From the NCBI GenBank assembly GCA_013396635.1, contig WBMW01003836.1, positions 309,469 through 373,468 on the forward strand: a DNA stretch of 64,000 nt, written 5' to 3'. The DNA is from Penelope pileata (lineage: Eukaryota; Chordata; Aves; Galliformes; Cracidae). The notes beneath the pieces are model-generated. The model worked only from the letters and a program-made list of their open reading frames with translations. It had not been told where the DNA came from and ran no database searches. This document shows, one piece after another, positions 35,201 through 50,200 of this stretch. The position numbers and the translations under genes are program-made. Position 1 is the stretch's first letter, and each line of letters opens with the position of its first letter.

Positions 35201-38200
35201 CTCATACGAAATCAAACTGGAAAATTAAATTTGGGGTCTTCCTTACAAAGCACCTGAAATCCATTGGCACAGCTAGGTCTAGTTCACAGGAGATGTCTAG
35301 GCACAGAAAACGTGGTGAACGTTAAACACAGATCATTTCATGGTGTGTTTACAGCCTGTTTGTTGTTGTAACTTTGTGTGTTAGCCTGGGGAGATCCTAC
35401 TTGTACCGAAATGATGGCTGCATCCCATGGCATGGTGCCTCTGTTTGATCAAACGGGCGGTCAGGACCGAGCAGCCACAGCTCCAAGCTGGGAGAGACCC
35501 CTGGAGGTGTTGATCCTTGTTTCTGTGTCCCTAGGGTGGTCAAGTTTCGCCGCACCGGGGAGAGCTCGAGGTCGGAGGAGGATGCCATTTCAGGAGAGCA
35601 TGAAATTCAGATTGAGGGTGTTCGGACGGAGCTAGAGGCTATCGAGCTGGAGGATGGAGCGGCGGTGCCCAAAGAATTTGCCAACCCAACTGATGGTGAG
35701 CAGGGCTCTTGTTTCTCTTTGAGGAAAAAGATGTGGCCTCTTCATTTCAGCCAGGATGAATACGTTGGGTCTAGAGAAGTCAAGGATCCCCAGATCCAAA
35801 AAGGAAACGCAGAGAGATGAGGTTATACCTGGAAATGGTGATGTAGTTACAATATCTTCTGGGGGTTCCTTTATGTGTTTGGATTTTGGTCTCTGGTTGT
35901 GCCACCTATTTCATGCAGGCAGTTTGGCTAAGTTTCCTTTAAAACTGCTCAGCACTCCTGAAACATCACCAGGCTTCCTGGAGCAATTAAACACGTGGCT
36001 CACCTTCAAGGCTGAGCATGGAGCCCTGCAGTGTTGCTGTCTCCCACTTGCCTAGAGGACAAGAGGACAGAGAGAATTTACATCCCAGCCTCTGCCTTCT
36101 GCCCAGGAGAAAAGAGCTGCTTGCCCTGAAGATAACACTCCTTTAGAAGATATGAGGTGTGCCAGTTTTGTCTTAGCACAAGACCAAATAAATTCTGTAC
36201 AATGGCTGTTTTCCCAGGGGTTTATTTATTGACATATTGATGCAATAGGAAGCCAGAACAGCATGGAGTGAACTGGATGAGTTTCTCAAAGGACTCAGGC
36301 AAGTCTGCAGATCTATGTAGAATTTCAGTTGGCACATCACCCAAAAAAGTTGGAAAAAAAAGTGGAAGCTATGTGTGCTGAGCGTCAGTGGGCTGCACTC
36401 TCCTGAAATGAATTGAGGGCATGAAAATGTGTGGGAAACAAGGGCCACCAGCATTTTTCACACAACTGTGTTAAGATGTAGACGTCTTGGACAAATTCTT
36501 CTCTCAAATAATTACAGTTTGGCTCTCAATGCCATCAAATATTCTTCTGCACTTTCCATCTCCTGTGTGGTGTTGCTTTGTGCTATTGTGTGTACTTGTC
36601 ACCAAGGGAAGTGGAAAGTGACTGGTGGAGCAGCTCCTAGGAGCAGCAGGCTAGGAGTACACTGAAGGCACTGGTGACTGGTTTATTTCCGTGTCAATAA
36701 AATATTGTATGAATATTCAGAATGGTCTCTGCTTTAGCACAATGCCTGAAAAATATGGAGATTTTCTTGGGCAGGAATTGTATAAAAGCTAAGTAGCTCT
36801 CTGTTATTTATCTTAAATCTAAGCAGATTACCCAGTAAATAATAGCATGGCCAGGAAAGGCTGTCTCCAGGGATGCATCTCAGCAGGAAAGGAGTACACT
36901 CTGCACTCGAATTGTTCTCTTTCTAGATACTTTCATGGTGGAAGATGCGGTGGAAGCCATTGGATTTGGGAAGTTCCAGTGGAAGCTCTCTGTTATTACT
37001 GGATTAGCATGGGCAAGTAATTGTTGTCGAGATCACTTGCATGATCACCAGTTACAGAAGCTCAGGGATTTCAGATAATGTAGCCATTCTCTGTGGACAA
37101 AAAGTCTCTAAACAGATAATTGTGCAGTGAAGAAAGACTTTTAGCTGAAATTCTCAAGTGACAGCTGGACTCAAAGTTGCTAAGTAGAGGTAATGAGTAA
37201 CTGATTGATTTCTCTGTTGCTGAAGTTCTTATAAATCTGGGTTTGAAAAAGCATTTTGGTTCTCTACTGAAAATGCTTGTTGCAAATGGAAGGGGTCCGA
37301 ACCTATTCCTGCAGAAACAGATCTCAGTTTTCGTGCAGTGATTTTAGCACGTGCATCCCCTTAGCTGCAGTCTCTGTGTTAGCCAACATTATTCGTGTAA
37401 TCTCTGTTCCAGATGAACAGCAAGCCAGTGCTCCTAGTTAAACCTTGGTGTCAAGAGCAGGAAGACAGGCTTTGTTTTCACTTCTCTGCTGTTTCTGAAG
37501 CAGTGTATGTTACATCTACTGTGGTGTATTTTAGGGCAATGATATCTGGAGCCCTTATTTACTGCTGTACCTTGCAAGCATCAATGTTTTATTTCACCTA
37601 CAGAGTGGAAATGGCAGGAGAAGAAGCAAAGTTAATTTCAAGAAGGTGGATTAATGACTGGTATATGAGTTTAATTTTCAGGCAGTTGTTAATTTTTGTT
37701 TCTTTTTTTTACCTTTCTAGATGGCAGATGCTATGGAAATGATGATTTTAAGTATCCTAGCTCCTCAGCTTCATTGTGAGTGGCGATTACCAAGCTGGCA
37801 GGTTGCATTGCTCACATCGGTAGGAAAAATAACTGGCAGCTCCTGTATTCTGTAAGGTTTTTCCACTCACTGTTATTCAGACATTATGCTTTATATTCCA
37901 CAGTTGAATCTGTTCGTGGCCTTTGCAAATTGCCTTTTCTAAAAGCCAGAGCTTGAAGAAGTGAAACTCAGTGAGAACTGAGGAAAATTTGCAAGTTTCA
38001 GCTTCAAAGTTTCATGTAATTTCCAGGAAAATATATGAATTAACTCAGATTAACGGCCATTACCTTCACTGAGCAAAATTTCATTCTTACCTCCATGCAC
38101 AGAATGAACTATTTGGTGCCACTCCTGCATAGAGTACAATGTATTTTCTTTGACACTTCAGTGCTTTTTCAGACTTTTCTGGAGTTTTGAGATCTAATTT

Positions 38201-41200
38201 TCTCTCCATTCCAATCTGAGACAAGCTGCTGTGAGGATGGAAATAGGAGAATGGAGGGGAGCTGGCTGAGAGTACTGCACCAGGACTGGGCTTCTCGAGC
38301 AGCCCTGTCTTGCAGAGCTCCAGTAACAGTGATCAGCTCTGCTTCATGCCGGGGCTCCTTGGCCTGGAGAGCTCAGCACCTTCCAGGGCTGGACTCACAC
38401 TGTGCATAAGGTCAGGGTGCTCCTTCAGTGTTAGGCTGTTGGCAAGTGGATGGGTCTGTTTTTGGAAAAGCTGACTTCAGGGCTGTGCCTCGTTGCTTCC
38501 CCTCTGCAATCCTGGCACTTGCTCCCATCTCCTCTTGCCTGTCCTGTTGGTCACATTGATGAAGCTCAGTGCAGCCCTGCTGGGAGGCAGATGAGAGATT
38601 TTTTGGGGTAAGAAGACCCTTCAGCAAGAAACAAACATCAAAACCAAGACAATTATTGCCATTTAGCAGCAAGTTGTGCTCTCCAGTAATTTCTTACAAT
38701 TAAATTTATTTCCACTTATCAAAAGCTCAAAAATATTCAGCACTGGTCTGATTCAGTGGTTCCCAAATTAACAGGGAAGGGAAGGGTGCAACGATGACAG
38801 GGAGCCTTGCAGAGATTCAATCCAAAACTCACCCCAATTCCTGGACAGCAGCAAACTCCCTTTCAGGTCATCAGAAGTGAAGCTAGCCCAATGCTGAGTG
38901 AATTTTGAGTAATCCCACTGTATGAATAATTGCCTTTAGGAGTCAGCAGAGGAACTAGAACCAAAACTCCTGGACATTGGGGTCTATTGTTAATGCTGAA
39001 GTGTTCTAGTTGCATTTGAAGAAGCGTTTTCTTTGCTGTCATATTGGAATTTTTACTTGTCTTCTTGTTAAGGGAAAGATTATTTTTCTGGTGTTTCCTA
39101 GGTGGTGTTTGTGGGAATGATGTCCAGCTCCACCCTTTGGGGAAACATTTCAGATCAGTATGGGAGAAAAACAGTAAGTGTTCAGCTGCTGCTGGGCTGC
39201 ATGCAGGTGTGTGCGTGTTTCAGTGTGTGGTGGTCACAGCTGTCGTAGCCCACGTGTGTGAGGAATGAAGCAGAACTGAGCAGAGCCAGAAGTGGCCTCC
39301 CATGAAATAAAAGGGCAGAAGTTTGGGAGAGGAAAGCAGAAAAAAGCGAGAAAAATAAAAGCTGTGAGAGCCCGACTGTGTTACAAAGTGAAGTATGGTT
39401 TTTGTCAGGAAAGCCTCTGTGAAATTCTGGGTGTAATTGGGCAAATCTCTTAAGTGGATTCTTGTACAAACAGAAAGGGGTCATCACCTGCTGTTCCATC
39501 ATGTCCTGGTGCCACCCGTGCCACCTTTCAGCATTTTTTAGGAAACCTTTAGCTGTGGGGCTCACAGAAATAGCACCTGCACTGTCGGGGTTTGAAGCTC
39601 TAGTTTGCATTTTGTTTATTTGCATTACAGCAGAGACTTCCTTTTTCCCTTGCTTGTTTGTTAAATACAGGGGCTGAAGATTAGCGTGCTCTGGACACTC
39701 TATTATGGGATCCTCAGTGGTTTTGCACCGGTGTACAGCTGGATCCTGGTGCTGAGGGGCCTGGTGGGCTTTGGGATTGGAGGAGTGCCTCAGTCGTAAG
39801 TAAATATTCGCCAGTCTCTTTTCTATCTATCTTCTTTGTGTTATTTTCTATAAAAAATGCACGTGTCAAAGATGTTCCTCAGTTTAGTTGTCCCAAGCCC
39901 ATGTTTCTCTTAGTGTTTTGGAACTGATACATTAAACTCTGATAAGCCTCAAAGATATCTGAGGTGAATCACATTTACAATGACTTCTATGTGAAAAAAC
40001 TGGAAACCTACATGTAATATGTCCTGCGTTTAGCTTCTCTCATTCCCTCCTTTTCCCTGTGGTGAAGATGAGGGGCCCGAACAGCCCACCTAGCAGTGGC
40101 ATTGTGTAGCTGTGCCCAAACACTGCACTGCCAGGTTGTCCTGGGGCACTCAGGAAGGGGTGACAGGGACCTGTTGCTGGGTGGATCCTGACCTTAACAC
40201 GAGCAGTTAGAGGGAGGCCCTGACTGCTGGTGCTTTGTAAAGCTCCAGATTATTGTTCAGAGCCTGTACTTTCACATCTGATCCCGAGTTGGAATTCCAA
40301 AACCATATAGCCCAAACCTGGAGCAGTTCAGCTCTCTTAATGGCTCAGACACATTTCTGGTAAATGCCAGGATTCTCTATTACTCTCTCATTCCATTCTG
40401 AAGAGGAGGATCTCTAAATTTTCCACCTTGAATAAGTAAATCTATTCTTGGCTTTTAATTATACATGGAAGGGGATGAGTGTATCTATTCTCTCTCCGTG
40501 CAGTCTTTTATCCTAATTAATAATTGATATTTTGCCCTGTGGAGGTGCTATTTTGGAGTGATCAGAGCCTGACTTTGACTGATGGCTCATAGGCTTCTTC
40601 ACAAGGCAAGTCAATATCCTGTCTTTTCTATTGCCATTCCCAGATAAAAGATTCAGAGCTGAGGTGGAGCATCAGTTTTATTAATTTCCTTCTAGTGCTC
40701 ACCTGCTCCCTTTCAGGAGCTGCACGGAAGCGTAACGTGCCTGCAAAGCTGGGCAGTCCTTATCCTGCTGTGCCCTGACCAGCACTGGGGCATCTTCTGC
40801 CCTGCAGTTCCAGCTGAGCACAACTGGAACGAGGCAGGAGAACAACAAAGGCGAAGCATCAGAGTTAATGACACCTTGCACTGCAAACATATTAAGGATG
40901 TTTCACGGAGCCCCGGTGGAGCAGCTGCAGCTCAGCTAATGCCATTTTACAGGGAGGGGGATAAAGCACCAAGGCTGCAGGACTTTATGAGAGACAAAGA
41001 GGAGCTGGTTGCAGGGCTCAGAGTGGGTTCCACTGCTGCTGGGCCTGTTTCTTGCTCTAACTATAACAGTGATGCCTTTGACAAAAAGAATATTTGTCTG
41101 GCATGAGAAATGGCTCCTTTCTAGCGTTAAGTAGGCACTGTAACTTTGGCTGTGAGTGGCTGTATTTCAGTGGAATGACATAGGCATCTTTGTAATTATG

Positions 41201-44200
41201 TTATTGTCTTCTATAATGGATATGGGAGAGAGCTTTTAATGAAATGTGCTATTAAAAGGAATACACCCAGCAGTAATAAATTAATAACTATAGCAGATGT
41301 CCCTTTACCTATACATACTAGGAGCTGCACCTGAGGCCTCCTCTTGGAATCTTCTGTGAGGTATTATGGAACTTCGATTATGACCATTCATTTTCAACAT
41401 CCAGTCTTGCAAAGATATGTTGTAGTCTCAAAGGCAGTTCTTTAAAGCATTAATTGCCCTCTGCTTCTGCTGTGATGTGTTGGGGACTGCTCTACATTAA
41501 GTGCCATGTGATCCTACTTCCTCCTCAGTCACTAATTTAACATAATACTGTATGCAACTTTATACTTGGATGGTCCAAATTCTGGGAAGTTAGAGATCAA
41601 TCCACCATTTCTCAAGTTAGAAGGAATTTTGCCATGAGCATCAAAGACCACCGAGGGAGTTTAGAGGCAGAAACAGGATGAGCCAGTGGAATGCAAACAG
41701 AGTAGGAGCGAAGAGCTGCAAGTCTTCCCAGGCTGAAGGAGACAAGAGAGCCTTGGCTGGCTGCTGGCCCTTTGGATCCATCCTCAGGAAACATTCACAC
41801 TGAAGCTGTACCATTACTCCCTGGCACAGTCACGAAATAGCAACTCTGCAAAGTTAGAGAATTTCTTTTTGAATTCCCACAATAAAAGAATGCAGATTGT
41901 TTTATGCCAGTAGCACAATCAGATCTTGAAAGTGTTTACGTCTTAGAAAATTGAAACCTGGCAGAGTAGACCGATGTGAAATTCTCTGAGCCAGTGGTAA
42001 AGCCCTGAAGGAATACTTTATCCAGCTAGAGTTTGCAGTGACTGCTGATGGACCACACTGAAAACAGAGGCGTGATGCCTGTCCCAGACGACAGCAGTGT
42101 CATGAAAATCTACACAGCAAGAGCTGCTGCACTTGGCTAACAGCAGTAGCCTAACAAAGTCCCATGAACAGAGCAAATTCCATCCTCCCTTGCAGAGATG
42201 AGCTACAAGAGGTTGCTTGGATGTAGCAAATGGAGTCTGAACCACTGTGCACAGTGTTGCTGGCACTGGAGGCTGGGAAGGGGTTCTGTTACTGCTGTGG
42301 GGTTGGCAGTGTTGATGAAAGACAAGCACGATGCCTGACGTCTCTCACTGTGCTAACATGCCATTTTTCTCAATGTTCCCTCTTCCAGGGTAACCTTATA
42401 TGCCGAATTCCTTCCAATGAAAGCCAGAGCAAAATGCATTTTGTTGATAGAGGTGAGCATGAGCAGTGTAGCTATGCCTCCTGGTCCACGGGGGGACAAA
42501 TCCTGCTGTTGGTTGCACCCATTCAGTCCCACTGCCCAGAAATGTGACACGTGGCCACAGTCAAATCCTGGCTCTCACGTTAGCCTGGGGCTGGGGTTAG
42601 CCCATACACCAGCACTAGCTCAGGTCCAAAAGCAGCATGTGGCATTTGTGTAAGGCTTCACACTTGTTGCTGCTCTGCCTTCTTGCAAATTAACTTGTAT
42701 TTGAGTTACTACGTGAAGATCCAGATCAGAAGGGTCTGCACTGTCCTCCTTTGTACCAGTCAGATTTGTGCCTGCAGACCCAGCTCGCTGTGTCCTGTGT
42801 TTCTGGGTTTAGCTCAGGTGTCTCAGCATCATTCTTCCCAGATTTCAGAGGAGAATGCTCACATGGAGTGAGCTAAGACAAGTCTGCACCTTGCTCTCCA
42901 GCACCAAGGCCACGGGCCCAGACCCAGTGCCAAGTACCCAGCACTTCTCTGGGTGTGACCTAATGCCGTGGTGAAGTTGGTGTCCAGCTCAGTGATGGGT
43001 AATGGAGAGCTGACTTCAGTAACTGCAGGGCTAAATTCAGCTCTCCAGATTCAATCCAAGTGTATCAAAGTCACACAGAGCAGAATTTTCCCTTATAAAT
43101 ACCTCAAGGCAAAATTTGCAGCCCTTGAACGTATGGCTGAAGGGTGCCAGCGAAACTCAGCTGAGCAGAGAGCAGTGCTGTTCCTTGTCTGCTGCAATCC
43201 ATTTGGGAGGAGCATCCTCCTGGAAAGCCTCACATGGCTGAAACAGCTTCTCAATTACACAGTCAGTTTTCTAAGATAAGTGCTGGCTAGTCCTGCTTGC
43301 AGTTGCTTAATCTTTCGTAAAATACAGCTCAGCAGATGGATTACTCCCTTCTGTGTCATTTCTGTTCTGCCACAGTTTGGCTACCTCCGAGCAACACTGG
43401 GGTAGAAATATACTCTGAGCATTGAATAGTGAGCTGTCAGGAGGAGAAGATCAGTCCTTTTACAGTCTCATAATCCAAAGGAGAATAATCCTGCATGGGT
43501 AGGATGTGCAAGAGGATGCCAGCTCCGTTATTTGCTAGGAGGGTATCAATGCCTCCGTTCACTTACAGGACAAACTGTGACTTTGATAGCTTGGTTTTGC
43601 AAAGGAAAACAAAGACCATCAATCTCATGGTGATAAGTGGATATAACACCCGTAGACAGACGTTAGTACTCATTTTGCTTAAGAAACAATGTGATGAGTC
43701 TGTCCTTTATAAGAAGCTGCCTACAGTTAAATACGAGTGTCCAAAGAAAGCTGGGGCTGGGTTTTCAGAGCTGAGCTCCTGCAACATGTAAACAAATCCC
43801 CTCAGCGTGTCTGGGTTTCTGTCTGCAGGCAGTGGTGCATGTTTGGAATGGCTCTGGCACTTCTCTCTCCAGCTGTCCCTAGAGAGCACATTTCTGAATG
43901 TTACAAAGAATGCTTAACAGCGTTCTCATTCTCATTTGTGGCTGTTTCTTTTCCCTTTGGCAGGTCTTCTGGGCCATTGGGACTGTGTTTGAAGTCCTGC
44001 TGGCAGTGCTGGTGATGCCCACCCTTGGCTGGCGGTGGCTTCTCATTCTCTCTGCCCTCCCACTCCTGCTCTTTGCTGTCCTCTGCTTTGTAGGTATTCT
44101 TTAAAAGATGTGTAATCTGAATGAAGGGAGTTGTGACATCTCTGAGCTCTCAGTTGTCTTCTGTGGAATATCTGAAATAATAACAAAAATTCCCTTTTTT

Positions 44201-47200
44201 TTTCAGCAGAGTGCTAGTAACAACATTGCAATGAGAGCTGTGTCTGGGTGGCTGTACCCAAACCAGGGGTAAAATGGGCACAGTGCAAGTCAGATTCTTA
44301 ATCAAGGATGTGTATAAGTTAAACCTGAGCCTCAGTGTGCTACTAGGTAGTGTATTTGCCATTCGTGTGCTCTTCTCAAACATGCACGTCCTTGCCAGAT
44401 TGTTCAGCAGCTCTTACTCTCTGCTCACTGTCATCGTTTTTGAAGAATGCCTCCAAACAGTTCTACAGGAGCCAACATTCTTGTGTTTAAAAGGGTGTTT
44501 GAAAATGCAGATTTGGGAATGCCTAGAGTATCTTGTTGCTTTGCCCCTGGATGCTTTGCCTTCCCCGCTGAGAAGACACAATGTCAAGGTCCTGCAAAAA
44601 ACCTCAGCATTTCTTGAGAATAAAAACAAGGCGACTGAAGGGAAAGATTTAGGCTGGAGTTCTGACTTGATGGCAAAATTGCTGTTTTGCAGTTTCTCAG
44701 AGCCTAATGAGGAACCTGACATTTGACACAGAGATGGTTTTCTGATTTGTTCAAGATTGGTTCTGTGACCCTTTCTTATGTTAGCAGTCTGCTGAGTCCT
44801 GGAGATTTCCCACTGTAAGCCCCCGGATGAAGCCCCCAGTTTGTTTATTGCTGTGTTTTTGACACCACTGTGCATGTGATCTGCTTTCCTCTCTTAGTGG
44901 CTGCCAGAAAGTGCCAGGTATGATGTGTTATCTGGAAATCAAGAAAAAGCAATTGCCACTTTAAAGCGGATAGCAACAGAAAACGGAGCTCCGATGCCTT
45001 TAGGAAAATTAATTATTTCCAGACAGGTATGTACAGGTAGCAGACACATTAATAACTTGGGGTAACAGTGAAACTACACAATGGCCATATGTACTTCTGT
45101 AAGCAAAGAATCAATGCTAAGTTTAATTTTAATGTCTCCAGCACTAATACAAAATGATTGATGATCGTGCATGCCTGAACCACAGTGAGAAAGACCCTGC
45201 TGTGAAAGGGAACCAAAGCTCCCAGATCTGAGCTCATGAGATGAGGTAGAGCTGGACCCTTGAGCTGGAGCTCCTTGTGAATCTAATCCTCGTTTGGTGG
45301 AGCTGGAAAGCTGCAAGCTCCTGTTCTGTCCCAATGCATGGAGTAATTCAGGTTGCTGCTGCTGAGCTGTGTATAACTGCGTGAATGAAATCGGATTTCT
45401 TTTCACTTTAGAGCAGACTTTTGTAGGAAAATGAAGTTACAAAGTTAGCCAGCAAGCAGGAACAGCAGAGGGAAACCTGTAGATCCTAACAGCAAAACTG
45501 TAGAGCTAGGCAAGAGCCTGTTGGTAATGGTCTTACTCATTGGAGACACAGGTTTAATTCCCTATAGCCTACATCAGTGAGGACTGGAGCTCGTGTGCCT
45601 TTCCCAAGCGCTTGGTTCAGTCCGGGGAATTATGCTGGGCTGTGCAGGAATGCTCTGCAAGTTTGGGAAGATTCTGTTTTCAGGGTGGGGTGGGAAAGCA
45701 CTTTTCCTTAACCACAAGTTTATGGGCTGAGCCCGCTGTTCTCTGCTTAGGAAACACTCAGTTGAAAAGGGGTCTGCTCACCAGGGGCTGCCCGTGGCTC
45801 CCTGGCACCTTCCCCTAGCTCAGCTGTCTGTGCTGGTTTGCCAGAGCTGCCTGTGGCCCACATGAATCGTGCTAGAGGTGGATTGGCAAAGTTCTGCTCT
45901 TCCAGCCCCTCCTTATTCAGACAGATCCTCACCTTCCTTGTGAAGCAGTGCTGTTAAGCAGAACTTTCAATAATGTTATATTTCTAGAGAATTCCACTTG
46001 GCAGCGGAATTCTTTACTTGAATTCCAGCTTCACTGTGGCTCCTCCAACCTGAAGAGCCCTGAGCTCCAGCTGACCCTTCTCCTCGTACATCAGTCTGTG
46101 TTGTGTTATCCCAGCCCAGGACCACGGAGTGCCTGATTCTCTGACTTCCATTTGTTTTCAACAGGAAGACCGAGGAAAAATGAGGGACCTTTTTACACCC
46201 CATTTTAGATGGACCACGTTGTTACTCTGGTTTATATGGTAAGAGAAAATAAACGGCTCAGGGCCAGCACCATTCTAAATAGCTTTTAATGGAGGTGTTT
46301 TACAGTATCACTAAAATACAGCAACCTCCTCCTCAAAAAAAAAAAACCAAACACACCCAAAGTGTATTGATTTTTAATTCATGAAACCACCCAGTCACTA
46401 GCATTCTTGATCTAATTGCCCTTTCATTTTCTCAATGCTGATAGGAAATGATTTGAGGTGGCACTTAGCAGAAGTCCCCACGCCGTGGGTTCAGTGTTGG
46501 TTTGTGTTGTTTACCATAGGCTTGGTCAGCTGAGATTTCCTCTCTTCTTTTCTTCCTGGCAGGTTTTCCAACGCTTTTTCGTACTACGGGTTAGTTTTAT
46601 TAACTACAGAGTTCTTCCAAGCAGGAGATGTCTGCAGCAGTGAGTACTAAGCCATCTCTTCTTTTTAAATACGCCTTATAAAGTAATGGAATATATTTAA
46701 TTGGATGACTTTCAGCTCTTAGTTTGGAAAGGATTGTGGCTGCCAGCCTGAATTTTAAGGCATCCCCTTCTATTAAACACTATTGACAGGCTGTGCCTTG
46801 TTTCCTGCACAATGCAGAGAGGTCCTGCAGTGTCTCTGAGCCCAAAATGTAAAACAGCAAGACAACCTTCAGAGGAGGGCTTTAGCAAAGCATCTGTTCT
46901 TCCTGAGAAGAGAGCGATGGAATAAATTTAAGGTTCTCAATCTGACAGGCCTAATTAGTTCTGAGGTAGAGATAACTGCTGCTGCCGTGGAGCTCCCAGG
47001 TTCTCAAGATATGAAGACCTGCAGAGAAAAAAGCTAATGCTGGGAAATCAACGCCCCTTCTGTTGCAGGTTCTTGTGTTAAAAAAAAAGCTTTGACTGCA
47101 TCAAGAAGAGGCTGAGAAAGTTTGATTCCCCAGAGGAGGTGTGATTTTATTAAAACGTTGGTGATCAGTCAAAACTGTCTGGCAGTTTGGAAATTATAGA

Positions 47201-50200
47201 CAGGAGATGTGTTGCACTGGGAGGGGAGACAGAACCAGTGCTTGCACTGCAGCGTGGGAGCTGTTTGAGAGCTCTGGCTCTGGGTATCCTCCCCAGAGGA
47301 GCATGCATTCTTTTAAGAACTTTCTTCAGAAAGACTGGGAATTATTCAGTCTCCTTAAAACACAGGTGGGGGGTTAATATCCCAATTTATGTAGAAACTG
47401 AATCATGAATTCTGCTCACCATCACGAGCCCTGGGCTGAAATATCACTGAGCCTGGGCAGCTGATATTCAAGTGGAAGTTTTTGCTCTGATACTGGCAGT
47501 TACACAGGTAGCTCATCCTGTTGCAGATAAGGCTGTGAACTGTGTATTTTTTTCTCCTACAGTTTCCAGTAAAAGGAAAGAAGTTAAAGCAAAGTGCAGC
47601 CTGACCTGTGAGTATCTGACAGAGGAAGACTACACTGATCTGCTCTGGACAACCCTGTCAGAATTCCCAGGTGAGTGGCAATGGGAAGCACCAGTTTTTC
47701 AGTGCCAGTGGCCCTGTGTGATTGGAGTGGACGTTGGTGTGACAGTGGAATGGGCTCTGGCCTAATGCCAATCATTTCCAGAAGCAGTGGAGCTCCTTGC
47801 TTGAACTGCTGGGTACATGCAGTCCACCCAGCAGCTGGGGCTCTCTTCACTGTCCATCTCATCACTGCAGCTGAAATCAGCAGGAATTGCTTTGTGAACC
47901 CGTACTGGCCTGTCTTACTATGGATTCTATCCATGCAATTCAGCATTTGGAGGAAGAGTAATGATTAATCAAAGGGTTAGGGGTAGGGTTAGGGTTAGGG
48001 ATTGCTTCAACTTTTATCCATAAATAACTATCCAGAACTGCTTTAAAAGGATCCTGGGTACAGTGATCAGTGGAGGGCTTGCCTTGTGAGCCTCTGTGTC
48101 CAGCCCCAGTCGTGATTTTCAGTCAATTTCAAATGAATTTCAATGAACAGTCTGACACAGGACAATCAAGATAGTATTTAACAGCCACTGTTTGTTCAGC
48201 TGTAGAAGATAATCACTCAGTACTGATCTGTTTGAAATCATACTGCCAGGCAGTGGACAGGATGTTTTCACTGCTCTGTGTTGTAGTTTCAGGGACAGAA
48301 GTTGCAGAAGAGAGAACGCTTAAGAAAGTGAGACTTACAGGGCTTGATCCATTTCTTTTATCAAAATGCAGGTGTGAAGTGATTTGATGGCAGCATATAA
48401 ATAACTGAATGGAAAGAAAACACTGGGTTCTAAGCAGTAGGAAGACGAGCAGGGGACGATGGCTGCAAGTTGGACAAAGGATATTCCAGTTAGAGGTAGG
48501 GCAGGCATCTTTAGCAGCCAGGCTGGTGACCACTGCAAGAATTAATCAGTGTTTAGCAGATGTCAGAGCTGAGTGCTCGCTGCTACATCAGGGTGTGTCC
48601 CAAGCATGCAGTCACTGCAAAAAAAGGAGCAACCCACACAAGCTGGGACGCAGAGCTTGTATTTTGCACGTGAACCAACGACTGGGCCACTCTGCTCTAC
48701 TTCCCTGCCCGATTCCTCTGCCAGCAAAGTACTCTGAGAACAAATTTTCAACCCTCAATAACATGGCCTATGTTAAAAGCGAGGTGGTGCAGCCTCCAGC
48801 TGTGCTTCGTTCCCAGCAGTCAATGTGTCTCCTCTGCAGGGGTGCTGGTGACACTGTGGGTTATCGATCGGATAGGCCGCAAGAAAACCATGGCCCTGTC
48901 CTTCTTTGTCTTCTCGTTTTGCAGCCTTCTGCTGTTTCTCTGTGTTGGAAGGTGAGTAAAACCCCATGAAAAACCAGTGCTGAAGCCGTGTTCTCCATTA
49001 ATTGTGGCAGGAGACAATGTTTGTTTCTGGGGGCTGAAGAACAAGAAAATGGCCAAATAGCCAGCGGAGAGCTCTCTGAATTTCAAGCTTTTCAGGCACA
49101 GCACAGAAACTGTAATAAGAAACCTTACCAAGCTGCAAATATTCCGTTGGCATGTAGGCTCATGTATTTTAAACAGAAAAGCTGCAGTCTGATTTCCTTC
49201 TTGTGCCTGCCAATTTTTTTTATTAGCACCATTCATAACGGGGAATATATTTTTCTTATTTAGATAAGCTTAGGCATTGGCTGCTTATTCCACAGCTGCC
49301 AGTTAGAAGGAATACGTTTAGAAAACTGATGTGATTGTGGGAATGCAGATTGTTTGGCATCATTATCATATTAAGGGTCCAGAAAAAATAAAAAGGGTTC
49401 ATTAAAAAAACAAAAGAAATTGCTGTAACCAATCTAGCATTTTTCTGTTGCACATGCCTCCAAGTGAAACAAACAGATTGTACAGAACAATCCCAAACAC
49501 TGCTCTCCTTTTTATTCTCACAGAAATGTTCTTACTGTGCTGCTCTTCATTGCAAGAGCTTTTATTTCAGGAGGATTTCAGGCTGCTTATGTTTACACTC
49601 CTGAGGTAAGGAGGCTGGTTTTGTCATGAGAATGTTTAAGGGGAGTGAGAACATGGTGGGAAAGTCACTTGTATGACCTCTTCACAATGGACCTAGCCCC
49701 AGATATGAGTTCATGATCTCATTGTTGTCTAACAGAACTTGCTCTAGTGCCACTTATTAATTTCCATTGATAAAGGAGATTGGAAGGAGGAGGGAGCTGC
49801 TCGCTTGGGTTGATGGGCTGATGCTTTCTTCACAGGTTTATCCAACAGCCACGCGCGCTTTGGGCCTGGGGACGTGCAGTGGGATGGCCAGAGTGGGAGC
49901 CCTCATAACCCCCTTCATTGCTCAGGTAAAATCCCTTCTCCCAGCAGTGGTGGCCCAGGAAGGTGATGGAGGACCTGCCTCGCACCGAGGGCAATCTGTG
50001 CACCGTGTGTTGACGGGCAGCTGCTGTTGCCCATTCCCTGAAGAGAGTTCAGGCTCCTCTCTGAACTCAGCTCTTCAGAGGTCTCCAGATGGGAGATGAA
50101 CAACCAAGGAGCAGGCTGCTGGGGGGATGGAAGGGCTCCTTGGAAGTCACCCACCCAGGGATGGGATCTGTGAGAGGCTTCAGGGTTTCTGTGGGTAGCA

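Noticed and set aside
44274..44726. 150-codon ORF in an SVOP intron
   Set aside because: Lies between exons 43964-44089 and 44898-45026 whose phases already match the family protein; no domain seen.
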